Shown: positions 45,949-55,512, numbered from the stretch's first letter. The stretch: 64,000 nucleotides of DNA from Rhizobium altiplani (GCF_001542405.1 NZ_LNCD01000064.1:57202-121201), one strand, 5' to 3'. Program-made: numbers and translations. Notes: generated by a model from the sequence alone, not told the origin.

Positions 45949-46651
45949 GGAATTCCCCGCTCTCGAGGAGCGGCATCTCCCCCAGCCTGACCTCGAAGCG
46001 CTCCGCCCGCGGTTCTCGACACACAAGCCGCGCATCCTGATCCTCTATGGCTCGCTTAGGGAGGTCTCCTACAGCAGGCTTCTCGCTCACGAAGCGCGCC
46101 GCCTGCTCGAACGCCTGGGTTGCGAGGTTCGGGCGTTCGATCCCAAGGGATTGCCGCTGCCGGACGAAGCGCCGACATGCCATCCCAAGGTCCAGGAGCT
46201 CAGGGAGCTTTCCGAGTGGTCCGAGGGCCAGGTCTGGGTGAGCCCCGAGCGCCACGGCGCGATGACAGGTGTGATGAAGTCCCAGATCGACTGGATACCG
46301 CTGGCGGTCGGCTCAGTACGGCCGACGCAGGGAAAGACGCTCGCGGTAATGCAGGTATCTGGCGGCTCGCAGTCGTTCAACGCCGTCGGCCAGCTCCGCA
46401 TCCTCGGCCGCTGGATGCGGATGATCACGATCCCCAACCAGTCCTCGGTCGCCAAGGCCTATCAGGAGTTCAATGCCGACGGACGGATGAAGCCGTCGTC
46501 CTACTACGATCGTGTCGTCGACGTCTGCGAGGAACTGGTAAAGTTCACCTTGCTCACCCGCGACGCCTCGACCTACCTCACGGACCGCTACAGCGAGCGG
46601 AAGGAAGACGCGGACAAGCTCGAACAGAGAGTGCAGCTGAAGTCGATCTGA
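45941..46651 (+). CDS. arsH: ArsH organoarsenical oxidase
   Basis: NADPH-dependent FMN reductase-like protein of 236 aa that oxidises trivalent methyl/aryl arsenicals. The FMN-binding loop is [20 protein letters not shown], with later [20 protein letters not shown] and [20 protein letters not shown]. It begins at TTG inside the end of arsC (8-bp overlap), so translation is coupled. It closes the six-gene operon; together with ArsN2 it points to defence against organic arsenic as well as inorganic. Confidence 0.92.
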   Translation: MSEEFPALEERHLPQPDLEALRPRFSTHKPRILILYGSLREVSYSRLLAHEARRLLERLGCEVRAFDPKGLPLPDEAPTCHPKVQELRELSEWSEGQVWVSPERHGAMTGVMKSQIDWIPLAVGSVRPTQGKTLAVMQVSGGSQSFNAVGQLRILGRWMRMITIPNQSSVAKAYQEFNADGRMKPSSYYDRVVDVCEELVKFTLLTRDASTYLTDRYSERKEDADKLEQRVQLKSI

Positions 46652-46654
46652 CGG

Positions 46655-46795
46655 CTACCTGTGTCGCCAGACCTTGGTGGCGGACAGAAGCAGGATCACG
46701 GTGAGCGCGGGCAGAAGTACCGCGTTCGGAACGATCCCCAGCAGCAAGCCGCCGATGACCATTGGCGGAGGGCACAGGGGAAAGTAGCGTCGATT
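46655..46795 (-). pseudogene. possible TauE/SafE-type membrane protein C-terminal relic
   Basis: The minus-strand frame ends VIGGLLLGIVPNAVLLPALT, then VILLLSATKVWRHR. This resembles the last helix of TauE/SafE (sulfite exporter) family proteins (GGLLLG-VP---L---L--IL--SA-KVWRH). No upstream part of the gene is in frame, so it is a fragment at the end of the ars operon. Weak call from memory. Confidence 0.35.
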
Positions 46796-47031
46796 GATTC
46801 TGGACCGGCACGTCATCGCTAACCTGCAATAGTTGCATTGTCTGGGCCCAGGCACGACAGCGTTCGTTGGTCACCGTAACCTCCCTGCTCCCTCGTCCTT
46901 GTACTTTGCGCCAGTCACCAGATTGAAGAGGCTGTCCATCGCGCTAGATGCCGCCACGCGGACCAAGGCCCGTTGCTGTGGCGACGTCGCTACACGTGGA
47001 ACCTGGCACAACGAAATCTGAGGAGGGTTCA

Positions 47032-48051
47032 ATGCCGAGCATGCGCTGTGTTGAAGTAAAAACCGCAAATCAATCATTGCAAATGGTCGAACGCGAGATT
47101 CCGACCCCGACCGCTGGCCAGGTCTTGATCAGGGTTCAGGCATGCGGAGTATGCCACAGTGACAGTTTCACGGTGATGGGAGCGTTTCCCGGCATCGCCT
47201 ACCCACGCGTGCCGGGTCACGAGGTGGTCGGCGTGATCGATAAGGTCGGTGAGCGCGTGCCCAACTGGAAGCCCGGTCAACGGGTGGGTGTTGGTTGGCA
47301 CGGAGGCCATTGTGGGCATTGCCCGTCCTGTCGGCGCGGCGATTTCGTAACCTGCCAGAACGCACAAATTCCCGGCATCAGTTACGACGGCGGCTATGCG
47401 GAGTATATGATCGCACCATTTGAAGCTCTAGCCGCAATCCCTGATGGGCTCGATGCAGCCGAGGCCGCTCCACTGCTATGCGCCGGGATCACGACCTACA
47501 ACGCGTTGCGCAACAGCGGTGTTCGGGCGGGCGACACGGTTGCCGTGCTCGGCATCGGCGGACTCGGTCATCTCGGCGTACAATTCGCCGCGAAAATGGG
47601 TTGCCGCACGGTCGCTATCGCGCGGGGAGCCGACAAGGAGCCATTGGCGCGTGAGCTCGGTGCTCATCTCTATCTCGACAGCACCACCCAAGACGTTGCG
47701 GCCGAATTGGGAAAGCTGGGCGGAGCCCGCGTGATCCTGTCGACCGTCACCAATTCGAAGGCGATGAGCGAGGTGCTTGGTGGGCTGGCGGTTAATGGCA
47801 AGATGATCGTGCTTGGCGCGTCGTCCGAGCCAATCGAAGTCTCGCCACTCCTGTTGATTGGCGGACGTCGCGGAATTCAGGGATGGCCCTCAGGGACGTC
47901 GAGCGACTCGGAAGACACCCTGGCATTCAGCGCTCTCGCCAATGTTCGTCCGATGATCGAAACAATGCCGCTGGAGAGGGCCGCAGAGGCTTATGAGCGG
48001 ATGATGAGTGGAGCGGCACGCTTCCGGATGGTGATCACGACCGGTAGGTGA
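47032..48051 (+). CDS. zinc-dependent alcohol dehydrogenase
   Basis: Medium-chain dehydrogenase of 339 aa. Catalytic zinc ligands are in CGVCHSD and GHEVVG plus the LLCAGITTYNALR Cys; the structural zinc site is GHCGHCPSCRRGDFVTC with four Cys. The Rossmann motif is AVLGIGGLGHLGVQFA. This set is typical of AdhA/AdhT-type NAD(P)-dependent alcohol dehydrogenases with broad primary-alcohol substrate range. A GAGGAGGG site precedes the ATG. It stands alone after the arsenic operon. Confidence 0.93.
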   Translation: MPSMRCVEVKTANQSLQMVEREIPTPTAGQVLIRVQACGVCHSDSFTVMGAFPGIAYPRVPGHEVVGVIDKVGERVPNWKPGQRVGVGWHGGHCGHCPSCRRGDFVTCQNAQIPGISYDGGYAEYMIAPFEALAAIPDGLDAAEAAPLLCAGITTYNALRNSGVRAGDTVAVLGIGGLGHLGVQFAAKMGCRTVAIARGADKEPLARELGAHLYLDSTTQDVAAELGKLGGARVILSTVTNSKAMSEVLGGLAVNGKMIVLGASSEPIEVSPLLLIGGRRGIQGWPSGTSSDSEDTLAFSALANVRPMIETMPLERAAEAYERMMSGAARFRMVITTGR

Positions 48052-48475
48052 CCCAACGCGGACTATGCAGGTCTGTCCTTCCCGCAATCGCACGCATAAG
48101 CGCGCAGATGGCCCGCGGCTGAGTCCTCGATTAAGCCCTCGGTGGTAGCGAACGCCAGATGGGTCGAGCAGACTAGCTGCCGAGTGCATCATCGGACCTG
48201 GGAGAGCTGACCTCGCGTCTCTGGGAGCCCCTTGGCGCAAAAACCCACCCGGACGAGGATCTGAACGGGACGATCTCCTCGAGAACTTTGGCATGCTCGT
48301 CGTTGCGCCTGAAGTTCCGTCACAAAGAAGCTCATGAGGATTCAATCAGTTCCGGGAAGCCGCGTTACCCATTCATGTAGCGAAATGAGGAGACTTCGGA
48401 CGTTCGCAAGACTCCCTTGTTTTCGGGAATCCGGCGCGCGCGTCCGAAAAAGACAAGGAGCGAAGGTCAGGCTTA
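48052..48475. other. 424-bp gap without recognisable gene
   Basis: Between convergent genes; short frames on both strands are unconvincing, and no clear terminator hairpin was found. Confidence 0.4.
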
Positions 48476-48952
48476 CTACTGCTTCGCCAGCTTTACCTTC
48501 AAGGCCTCAATTTTCGGGGTGATCGTGTCGCCGCTCGACAGCTTCGGCGTGAACTTCGTCCAGCTTCCGCCCTTGCTCGGCTCCGCGCGGTATAGAACCT
48601 TCGGCTTCGCGGTATCGCGCGCCCAGAGCTGACATTCGTCGGAATGGTTCGTTCCCCATGCTCCGGCCCACTGATCCGAGACACAAAGCTTCCCGTCCGC
48701 TGTCGACCAAGTGCCTGCGGCATGGGATGGTCCGTTTCCCGTATAACCCAGCATCTTGCCGTCGGCGCCAAGGTACCAGGAGATTGGTTCTTTCTCGCCC
48801 TTGTGGCCTTTCTCGGTGAAATTATATGTCTTCCCGGAGAACATTTCCTTGATCTCGGCCGCCGGAATTGGCGCGGCGCCTTTGGGCGCGGCCTGAGCGA
48901 GGGCCATGGTGGGGACGGCAGCAAGCACTGCCAAGGCAATGATCGGTCTCAT
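48476..48952 (-). CDS. DUF995-family secreted protein
   Basis: Exported protein of 158 aa. Signal peptide residues 1-20 (RPIIALAVLAAVPTMALAQA). The mature part matches DUF995, a family largely confined to rhizobia and relatives: EIKEMFSGKTYNFTE, ADGKMLGYTGNGPSHAAGTW, STADGKLCVSDQWAGAWG and NHSDECQLWARD. Two Cys (C-V and C-Q) could form one disulfide. Function unknown. It is preceded by AACCTCCAG-type sequence on the + strand, i.e. a CTGGAGGTT site before its ATG. Confidence 0.8.
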   Translation of the reverse strand: MRPIIALAVLAAVPTMALAQAAPKGAAPIPAAEIKEMFSGKTYNFTEKGHKGEKEPISWYLGADGKMLGYTGNGPSHAAGTWSTADGKLCVSDQWAGAWGTNHSDECQLWARDTAKPKVLYRAEPSKGGSWTKFTPKLSSGDTITPKIEALKVKLAKQ

Positions 48953-49195
48953 GATAACCTCCAGTTGTCAGCAGAATCAAAACCGCGTTCGACCTGGACC
49001 GACAAACGGCGCCACAAGGCGCGCGGAACGGCCACAGCTCGAGCGGGCCAGCTCGGGTATTCCCTTGCAAATCGGTGGCCGGACACCTTCCGGCGAAATC
49101 CCTCGTCAACGCCGCAAGGGCACCCCTCCGGCCACCACAGTGCAGGCTATCAAATGCTGGGTTGGCGCGCATATATCATTTGATAGACGAACGCT

Positions 49196-50284
49196 TCAGT
49201 CGCCGCACTTGGCGAGACCGAAAATCAGCCGAGCGAGCTCAGCCTGCCGCTTCGAACCCGTCTTGTCGAAGACCGAGTGAAGCTGGGTTCGTATCGTGCC
49301 CACGGACACTGCGCGGGCCCTCGCCACTTCGTCGACGCTCTTGCCGAGGCCGATCTCGCGGGCGACGGACGCTTCCGCAGGAGTGAGGTCGTAGAGGCCA
49401 GCAAGAATGCCTTCGTCGACCGTTGCCTCCTTCGACAGCGGCGTGATGGCCAGCAGCAGATCGGCTGCATTGAAGATGTCGTTCGCGGCTCCGGCTATTG
49501 GAAGCGCGTGGACGACCATTGCAAGCTGATCCTCCTGTGCGGCGATCGGGAAGGAGCCGCCGTATTTGGTGACACCCGCTTCGAGCAGCGACTCCCAGCG
49601 GGCATCGGCTGTCTTCTGGTCGATGACCAGGCGATGTCGACAGTCGCGCATGGTACTCGGGATCAGGCGTTGGAAACTCTGATTGGCTACGACCAGCCGA
49701 CCGTTCTTGAGGGCGCCGGCCCAAATGCCAAGCGCTTCCATTGCGTCGACTGTCGACTTGATCTGCTCGAACTTCAGCCGCGACGCCAGGAGAGCGGCGC
49801 GAGCGAGGTGTGGCCTAATCTCCGTCAGCGATGCGGTAACGTTTCTCGGGAGCGGCCCTTCCTCGAAACTGCGATGGATCGAGAGCTTGATGATATCTCC
49901 GGAAGGTGAAGTTATGCCCGTTCCGGCATGCCAGAAGCATCCGTGCGGTCGCATGAAGCCCTGATAATACTCGCTCGCCATCATTTCCTCGTAGGTCATG
50001 ATGTCCGTGTCCATCAGGAATCGCGGTTCAGAGAACCTGCGGGTTCGCTCCTCGCTCAGGAGATATGGATTCTTTGAGCCCCAGTTCTCTGCGATGTAGA
50101 CCTTCATCTTCGGAACGGCGGAGTCGTTCCCGATCCAACGAAAATCACCGTCCGGCGAGACGCCCATCAGAACGCCGTCGTGGGCATGGCTGCGGCGTGC
50201 CAGTTGATCGAGCAGTCCGCCACCCTTCCACAGCTCGGGAATGACTGCTGCTTCGTAGATCGATGCGATGAAATCGTGGTCCAT
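49196..50284 (-). CDS. LuxR-type helix-turn-helix regulator
   Basis: Protein of 362 aa. The C-terminal LuxR HTH is YDLTPAEASVAREIGLGKSV then VGTIRTQLHSVFDKTGSKRQ; it is a family seen often in rhizobia with a large N-terminal region of unknown fold (FIASIYEAAVIPELWKGGGL near the start). No receiver domain or obvious AHL-binding motif. The ATG at 50282-50284 follows CCGGAGG; 17 upstream residues of the longest frame are dropped. It is divergent to an aldo/keto reductase gene 444 bp away, a possible target. Confidence 0.8.
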   Translation of the reverse strand: MDHDFIASIYEAAVIPELWKGGGLLDQLARRSHAHDGVLMGVSPDGDFRWIGNDSAVPKMKVYIAENWGSKNPYLLSEERTRRFSEPRFLMDTDIMTYEEMMASEYYQGFMRPHGCFWHAGTGITSPSGDIIKLSIHRSFEEGPLPRNVTASLTEIRPHLARAALLASRLKFEQIKSTVDAMEALGIWAGALKNGRLVVANQSFQRLIPSTMRDCRHRLVIDQKTADARWESLLEAGVTKYGGSFPIAAQEDQLAMVVHALPIAGAANDIFNAADLLLAITPLSKEATVDEGILAGLYDLTPAEASVAREIGLGKSVDEVARARAVSVGTIRTQLHSVFDKTGSKRQAELARLIFGLAKCGD

Positions 50285-50728
50285 CGGCGCCTCCGGTGCG
50301 ACATTATCACAACGGAAAGCGCCCGGAAGCAACATGGTCGACGAGCAGCTACCTTCGATGGAGGTAGCCTTCCGGCGTGTGTGGGGGTCAACGCGCTTGA
50401 TACGGCCATCAGCTCGCCGAACAGCGGTCGTTGTCTGTCGTCATGGCCCGACCTACAGGCAATCGCCGCCGTGCGTCGCCGGATGCGGCGGACGGCACGT
50501 AAAGACACCCCTTTGAACGCATTGTACGATCTCGCTTGCATAACGGTCCTCGCTACTGCATCCACTATCAGCTTCCGGAGATGAAGCGGACGACGTCCAA
50601 TATTGCCGTTCCGGGGTTGAAGATCGCCTGTTCCTTGACGGGTGCTACTTCGGGCTCTACACCCGCTCCAACATTCCAGAGTCTGGGGCCGAGATGGTCA
50701 ACTAGCGCTATCCTCGGATCAATCGTCA
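50285..50728. other. 444-bp divergent gap between luxR-type and AKR genes
   Basis: No gene supported. Probably promoters for both flanking genes; no palindrome convinced me. Confidence 0.4.
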
Positions 50729-51670
50729 ATGAAGTTTCGTCAACTTGGCGCCTCGCCGCTCAGACTGTCAGAAATCGGCTATGGCGCCAGCCGCATTGGC
50801 GACCTCGGCAGTGTTCTGGATTGCGAGGCTGTTCTGGAAGCGGTCTGGGATTGCGGGATCCGCTATTTTGACACAGCTCCGGGATACGGGCTGGGGCTTT
50901 CCGAACGGCGGCTCGGCGACTTCCTCAGAACGCAGGAACGGTCGTCCTACGTCCTGTCCACCAAGGTCGGCAAGATCCTGACACCGGTCGGCGGGCGTCC
51001 CTCGAATGTGATGCCTTTCGACATCGCGTACGACTACTCCTACGAAGGCGTGATGCGCTCCTTCGAGTTCAGCATGGCCAGGTTGGGATTGTCATCAATC
51101 GACATTCTACTGGCTGATGATCTCGAGGCCCCTACCCTTGGTCGCGCGGACTATCGACGGCACCTTGCCAAGTTCCTTGAAAGTGGTGTCAAGGCGCTGG
51201 ACGAACTGAAGGCGAATGGAGACATTGCCGCCTTCGGCATCGGCGTGAACGATGTCGGCGTATGCCTTGACGTAATGCAGCGGGCCAAGCTCGACTGCAT
51301 CATGCTCACGGGCCGCTACACGTTGATCGATCGGACCGCCGGAACTCGCCTCTTGGGACTGTGCCAGCGAACAGCAACGCCCCTGATCGTTGCAGGGATT
51401 TTGAACGGGGGAACGCTTCTTGAGGAGAATGCAGAGCGTGACGTCTCGGATCCTCTAGCGCCTTTTGCGAAGACAGCGCAGGAAATTGCCCGGGAGTCAG
51501 GCGTCAACTTGGCAAGCGCCGCCTTGCAATTTCCTCTTGCGAATTCATCAGTCGCTTCCGCTTTGCTTGGAACCACCGATGCCCAACGTATCAAGGGCTT
51601 GGTGGCGGGGATCAAGGAGCCGATCCCTGATCACGTCTGGTCAAGATTCAATTCTGTAGCCCTCAACTAG
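50729..51670 (+). CDS. aldo/keto reductase (fucose/aldose dehydrogenase-like)
   Basis: AKR-superfamily oxidoreductase of 313 aa. Catalytic tetrad members are the Asp and Tyr of RYFDTAPGYGLGLSE and the Lys of SYVLSTKVGK; the fourth, normally His, lies at ILLADDLEAP where the family has LIHD, so the His appears replaced. Sequence resembles D-threo-aldose 1-dehydrogenase/L-fucose dehydrogenase-like enzymes. The ATG follows only a weak GGATC. The three-gene neighbourhood does not give the sugar. Confidence 0.87.
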   Translation: MKFRQLGASPLRLSEIGYGASRIGDLGSVLDCEAVLEAVWDCGIRYFDTAPGYGLGLSERRLGDFLRTQERSSYVLSTKVGKILTPVGGRPSNVMPFDIAYDYSYEGVMRSFEFSMARLGLSSIDILLADDLEAPTLGRADYRRHLAKFLESGVKALDELKANGDIAAFGIGVNDVGVCLDVMQRAKLDCIMLTGRYTLIDRTAGTRLLGLCQRTATPLIVAGILNGGTLLEENAERDVSDPLAPFAKTAQEIARESGVNLASAALQFPLANSSVASALLGTTDAQRIKGLVAGIKEPIPDHVWSRFNSVALN

Positions 51671-51849
51671 GGACGCCGGCGTCCAACACTCTGGATTCTT
51701 GTGGCGAGCACCGCACTCGCGGCTCTCATACATCCGAGACATCTAATTGATTTGATTGCGTTCTTTTACGTTCCTCGCTTGAGTATCGAATTATCACAAT
51801 GCTCACCGAGCTTTTCGCAGCCAGCTGGAACTTTTCTCGCCGCCATCAG

Positions 51850-51955
51850 TTTTCCCCACCGTAGCGAATCCCAACACGCTACAAGGACCGTTGCATCGCC
51901 CAAATGCTGGTCCACTATAGGCCCGGCGGGACCCCCTCCCTGCCGGGCTTTCGCT
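51850..51955 (+). ncRNA. candidate small RNA 1 (hairpin plus terminator)
   Basis: The stretch holds the hairpin GTAGCG-AATCCCAACA-CGCTAC (51861-51882), a C-rich single strand, and a strong GC hairpin GCCCGGC...GCCGGGC (51921-51948) followed by TTTCGCTTTCT, a standard intrinsic terminator. TCCCAAC is exposed in the first loop, as expected of an RNA that pairs with purine-rich ribosome-binding sites. No protein frame is convincing here. The 5' end is not fixed and no promoter was identified; the terminator may instead belong to the upstream AKR gene. Confidence 0.45.
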
Positions 51956-51974
51956 TTCTCATCACAGGGAACCT

Positions 51975-52098
51975 AAAGCACGCTCAGCAGTTCTGGGAAT
52001 ACGATGACCATTCAGCCGGTCAGCGCAAGCTGGAAGCCAGTCCCAACTGATGACCAGCCCAATGAAAGGCTCGGCGCATGATGTGCCGGGCCTTTCTT
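51975..52098 (+). ncRNA. candidate small RNA 2 (nested hairpins plus terminator)
   Basis: A second unit follows: an outer stem GCTGG (52029-52033)/CCAGC (52054-52058) with inner CAGT-CCCA-ACTG (52038-52049), again exposing CCCA within TCCCAAC, then a 14-bp hairpin GAAAGGCTCGGCGC-ATGAT-GTGCCGGGCCTTTC (52064-52096, two G-T pairs). Only TT follows the hairpin. The repetition of hairpin, TCCCAAC and terminator in units about 130 bp apart suggests tandem related small RNAs. Boundaries are estimates. Confidence 0.45.
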
Positions 52099-52188
52099 AC
52101 TTCAGATGTGTCCCGGGGCGCCCGGATCTTGCGCTTTTAGCTCTTCACATCGCGTTCCTGAGATCTTCGGCAATTTGGGGCGATACCA

Positions 52189-52305
52189 ATGAAGCGCATG
52201 TTTCTTCTGGCCGCGGCCCTGGCTTCAGTCACTGCCCTTGCCGTCAGTCGCTGCGCAGTGAATGTAGGCACAAGGGCGTTGGTGGTGGGGCATCTCTCGT
52301 GGTGA
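52189..52305 (+). CDS. possible short secreted peptide or gene relic
   Basis: A frame starts MKRMFLLAAALASVTALAVS, a perfect signal peptide, but stops after 38 residues. In the next frame the sequence continues SLRSECRHKGVGGGASLVV, so a frameshift in a once longer exported protein is likely. No ribosome-binding site of strength is seen. Confidence 0.3.
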   Translation: MKRMFLLAAALASVTALAVSRCAVNVGTRALVVGHLSW

Positions 52306-52325
52306 GCATCCTTTGCAAACCTGAC

Positions 52326-53363
52326 TTACGGGCGCGGGCACTTGCAAATGAGGGTCGAACCGCGCACCGAACATGACGGGTCTTTCACAGGTGTCCACTT
52401 CGATAGTTCTGTAGAAAAGGTGGCTTTCAGGAAGTCCTGAATTTCATCCTGAACAGGACTGACGTCGCGTGGAATGCTGAAGCAATTCCTCCCAATTTGA
52501 CCGGATGTGAAGCCCAGTTGGTCAAACGTGGTCCAGCCTCCGGCCTTTTGGAGAAGGGTGTCTCCCTTAAACGCTGGCGAAAGGACGGCCGTTTCAATCT
52601 TCCTCAACCTGGCGGGATCCTCGTTGCAAAACCAGTTTGGATTGTCTTCCTGCCAACTCTCCACCGTGCAATTGGCCCCGGCGTAAACGCTCGTGATGGT
52701 GTTTCCCCATGCATCGGCCTCATTGACATCAATGATTTTGAGAAGATCCGGCCAAGTGGCCTCCAAGCCCGTATCGAAAACTCGAACCATCTTGAGCGTT
52801 CCGTTGCGAAACTCTCCCTTAAGGCCAATTCCATCGGCGGCCAACTCGTCAACGATGGACAAAAAATCTGGGCGTGGAAGCCCGTTGACTGAAAGGAGGC
52901 TTATGTTCTCTTTCACCCCGCGGATATGTTCGAACTTTTTACTCCTCAGCGCCCTTATGATCCGAAGCGTAGATTCTGCACCGCGTCTTTTGACGCCTCC
53001 GACGGCGACAGCATAGGCACCCGAGGAACGACCGGCGAAATAGTCCCATCCCTCTTGGTTCGCGCCGTTCTCCATCAGCAGGTCAATCAAACTATCATCA
53101 GCCTGCGTCAACAGGGCTTCCTTTAAAAAGCTCCGCTTGAACCGCCCGTCAGCATAGCCATTTCCGTCAACGTTACCGCGACGTAAGATCGTGCGAGCGA
53201 CAAGAAAATCGTTCTTCCCGATTGCCGCCATCAAAGCGCGACCATCGTCGGTAACAGGATCTGCGACTGCAACCTTTGGCCATCCGCAATCAAGAAAGAA
53301 CGCCAAAGCGACTGCGATCAAATGCGGCCATCGTCGCATGATAGGTCGACGAGCGACGATCAT
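52326..53363 (-). CDS. secreted protein with degenerate ankyrin-like N-terminal part
   Basis: Protein of up to 345 aa (or from Met9). Residues 10-35 form a signal peptide (LIAVALAFFLDCGWPKVAVA). ALMAAIGKNDFLVARTILRR and DSLIDLLMENGANQEGWDY resemble ankyrin repeats, suggesting protein binding; the rest has no family I know. Six Cys in the C-terminal half (e.g. NCTVESW, WFCNED, RNCFSI, SCSVRGSTLICKC) would suit an oxidising periplasm. Function and partners unknown. Confidence 0.6.
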   Translation of the reverse strand: MIVARRPIMRRWPHLIAVALAFFLDCGWPKVAVADPVTDDGRALMAAIGKNDFLVARTILRRGNVDGNGYADGRFKRSFLKEALLTQADDSLIDLLMENGANQEGWDYFAGRSSGAYAVAVGGVKRRGAESTLRIIRALRSKKFEHIRGVKENISLLSVNGLPRPDFLSIVDELAADGIGLKGEFRNGTLKMVRVFDTGLEATWPDLLKIIDVNEADAWGNTITSVYAGANCTVESWQEDNPNWFCNEDPARLRKIETAVLSPAFKGDTLLQKAGGWTTFDQLGFTSGQIGRNCFSIPRDVSPVQDEIQDFLKATFSTELSKWTPVKDPSCSVRGSTLICKCPRP

Positions 53364-53652
53364 GTCCCACCTTGAACTAGCCTCTTTCCCCGCTGTCGCC
53401 TGCTCGCCTGTAGATTGCCTCTATGGAAACTGCCGAGGGATTTATCGGGGTTCTGGATTGTGCGGACAAATCTACATCAAGGCTACGCCCTAGGAAATGC
53501 TACAAAACTTCGTGTTCGTCGGCTTGGGTGTCGCCGTGAGCCTCGCAACCAGTTTCATCCGGGCATACCGAGCACTGCGTTCGGCGGCGTACGTTTCATT
53601 TGTTGAATTCACACGGGTGCTCAGCGCGGCCTCGCAGCCTCAGAGTGGCCTC

Positions 53653-54834
53653 CTATAAGCGCGGAATATTTCGCACGAACTGAACGAAGCTATCGATTTC
53701 TTCCTCCGTATTGTAGTAGTGAGGCGAGGCCCGAACCACAGCAGGCAGACCTCGTGCGGTTGCGTCGAGTAATGTACTAGACGGAGCGGAGGCGCTAACG
53801 TTGAAGCGGTAACGGGCTGCCAAGGCCTTGATGTCCCCCGCAGTGTGGCCAGCAACGGAAAATGTCACGATTGAAGCCGGCTTCGGCCCTAGATCATGAA
53901 CAACAACCTCTTCGATGTCCCGAAGGCCGTTGCGAAGTTGCTCCGAGAGAATACCGCACCGAGCCTCAATCTCCTGCAATCCTAAATCGAGCGCGTATTC
54001 CACAGCACGCCCAAGACCAAGTCGAGCGGCGTAGTTATTTTCCCATGTTTCGAATCTTCGTGCGTCGGATCTTAGCTGATACCGATCACCGGCAACCCAT
54101 GGAGCCGCGAAATGGTCGATCATTGGAGGTTCCAAGGTCAACAAGAGGTCTCGACGGACGTACAGAAATCCGGTTCCGCGTGGTCCACGAAGAAACTTGC
54201 GACCAGTTGCTGTCAGCAAATCGCAGCCAAGCTCATCGATGCGGGTTGGCATCTGTCCCACGGCCTGGCAGGCATCGAGGAGATAAGTGATGCCATGGCG
54301 ACGCGCAACCACTCCGACCGCAGCCGCAGGATTGCGCAGCCCGCCGTTCGTTGGAACCCAGGTGATGGCAATGAGCTTCACGCGTTCGTCGATCATCCGT
54401 TCGAGGGCTTCGGGGTCAAGAACGCCATTCTCATCGACCGGTATGACTTCAATTGCCACACCGGTACGCTCGGCAACCTGCAGAAACGCGACGTAATTTG
54501 CTGCATATTCAGCTCGAGCCGTGAGGATGCGGTCTCCGGGTTGGAATTTCAGGGCATAAAAGGCGAGCTGCCAGGCCACCGTCGCATTCTCTGTCAGGGC
54601 GATCTCGTCCCGACTACTTCCAAGCATGCGCGCCACACTGTCATAGACGCCATCAAGATCACTGGCAGCTTCATCGGCGGCCTCGTACCCACCAATCTCG
54701 GCCTCACGGTTTAGATGGCCGACCATGGCGTCCAGCACCGTTTGTGGCATCAATGCTGCACCTGCATTGTTGAGGTGGATCCGGTTCCGGACGCCGGGCG
54801 TCTGAGATCTAACCTTGTCGATATCTACGGCCAT
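53653..54834 (-). CDS. class V aminotransferase/cysteine desulfurase-like PLP enzyme
   Basis: Fold-type I PLP enzyme of 393 aa. The opening RNRIHLNNAGAALMPQTVLD, the cofactor Asp in YLLDACQAVGQMP and the Schiff-base Lys213 in LLTATGRKFLRGPRGTGFLY are typical of the isopenicillin-N-epimerase/cysteine-desulfurase-like subgroup. The usual SufS/IscS catalytic Cys loop is not evident near 330, so epimerase, kynureninase-like or C-S lyase activity is possible. The start is chosen for GAGGAAG before ATG. No sulfur or Fe-S gene is adjacent. Confidence 0.87.
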   Translation of the reverse strand: MAVDIDKVRSQTPGVRNRIHLNNAGAALMPQTVLDAMVGHLNREAEIGGYEAADEAASDLDGVYDSVARMLGSSRDEIALTENATVAWQLAFYALKFQPGDRILTARAEYAANYVAFLQVAERTGVAIEVIPVDENGVLDPEALERMIDERVKLIAITWVPTNGGLRNPAAAVGVVARRHGITYLLDACQAVGQMPTRIDELGCDLLTATGRKFLRGPRGTGFLYVRRDLLLTLEPPMIDHFAAPWVAGDRYQLRSDARRFETWENNYAARLGLGRAVEYALDLGLQEIEARCGILSEQLRNGLRDIEEVVVHDLGPKPASIVTFSVAGHTAGDIKALAARYRFNVSASAPSSTLLDATARGLPAVVRASPHYYNTEEEIDSFVQFVRNIPRL

Positions 54835-55102
54835 CAGGCTTCCTCGGATTCGCACCAGATTGTCGAAGAGCTAACATCGGGCGTCCTCGAATTCCAGATG
54901 GCAGGAAAGGCGGTCGGGCGCGCTGATCGGGCGCTTCGAAGGGCAACCTGAAATCTCTGTGGCTCTCGGGACGATCAATCTCCGCAGTGGTCTTCGGTTC
55001 CTGAAATCTGCCACTGAAGAGTTCCTGGAATAGTCGAAGCCCGAAAAGGCCCTAATATGACGCCTGTCGAGAGATAGCCAAGGACCGAGCCAAATCCGCT
55101 TC

Positions 55103-55512
55103 AACACGCCGCAGACGACAGGGAGCGGCTTTTTGGGCGGCATGGTGCTTGCGGCCGCCTGTGGCTACTGGAATAGCCCGTTTGGCAGCGGTGTTGATCC
55201 GACCAAGGTGGTGATCGCGGGAGCGAGAGACATCGACGATGCAGAAGATAGGCTCTTGCGAGAGGCAGGCGTCTACCTGCTGTCTCCAGCACGGACGACT
55301 GCGGAATCCGTCCTATCTGCGATCGGAGATGCGGCCTCCTTCCGGAGACGTTGCGTGGCATCTTCGAAAGGATTCCGGCACAACAGATCGAGGGGATAGG
55401 ACTCGCGGAGCTCGAGGCATCACTGGACGACGCGAAAGACGCTGCGGCCCTGAAATTCATGGTTGATGCCGTTTTGCCATTGCTGACTGCCTCCGGCATC
55501 CGCGCTCCGTAA
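55103..55512 (+). pseudogene. arginase/ureohydrolase-family relic
   Basis: Frame one reads NTPQTTGSGFLGGM and then SPFGSGVDPTKVVIAGARDI plus DDAEDRLLREAGVYLLS, matching the arginase pattern (D-NTP-TS-SGN-HGMPL ... ----- lGaRdlD--E). Then the frame shifts; the other frame continues LPETLRGIFERIPAQQIEGI, GLAELEASLDD, and ends RAP, as in arginase-like C-termini. The segment with the second metal motif (DxD) is deleted and the N-terminus with GGDHS is missing. It is non-functional. Confidence 0.6.

Noticed and set aside
49277..49909. 210-residue + strand frame opposite the LuxR-type gene
   Set aside because: Shadow frame of a convincing minus-strand gene.
52050..52376. 108-residue frame over the small-RNA region
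   Set aside because: It runs across the 14-bp hairpin and has no protein-like pattern or start signal.
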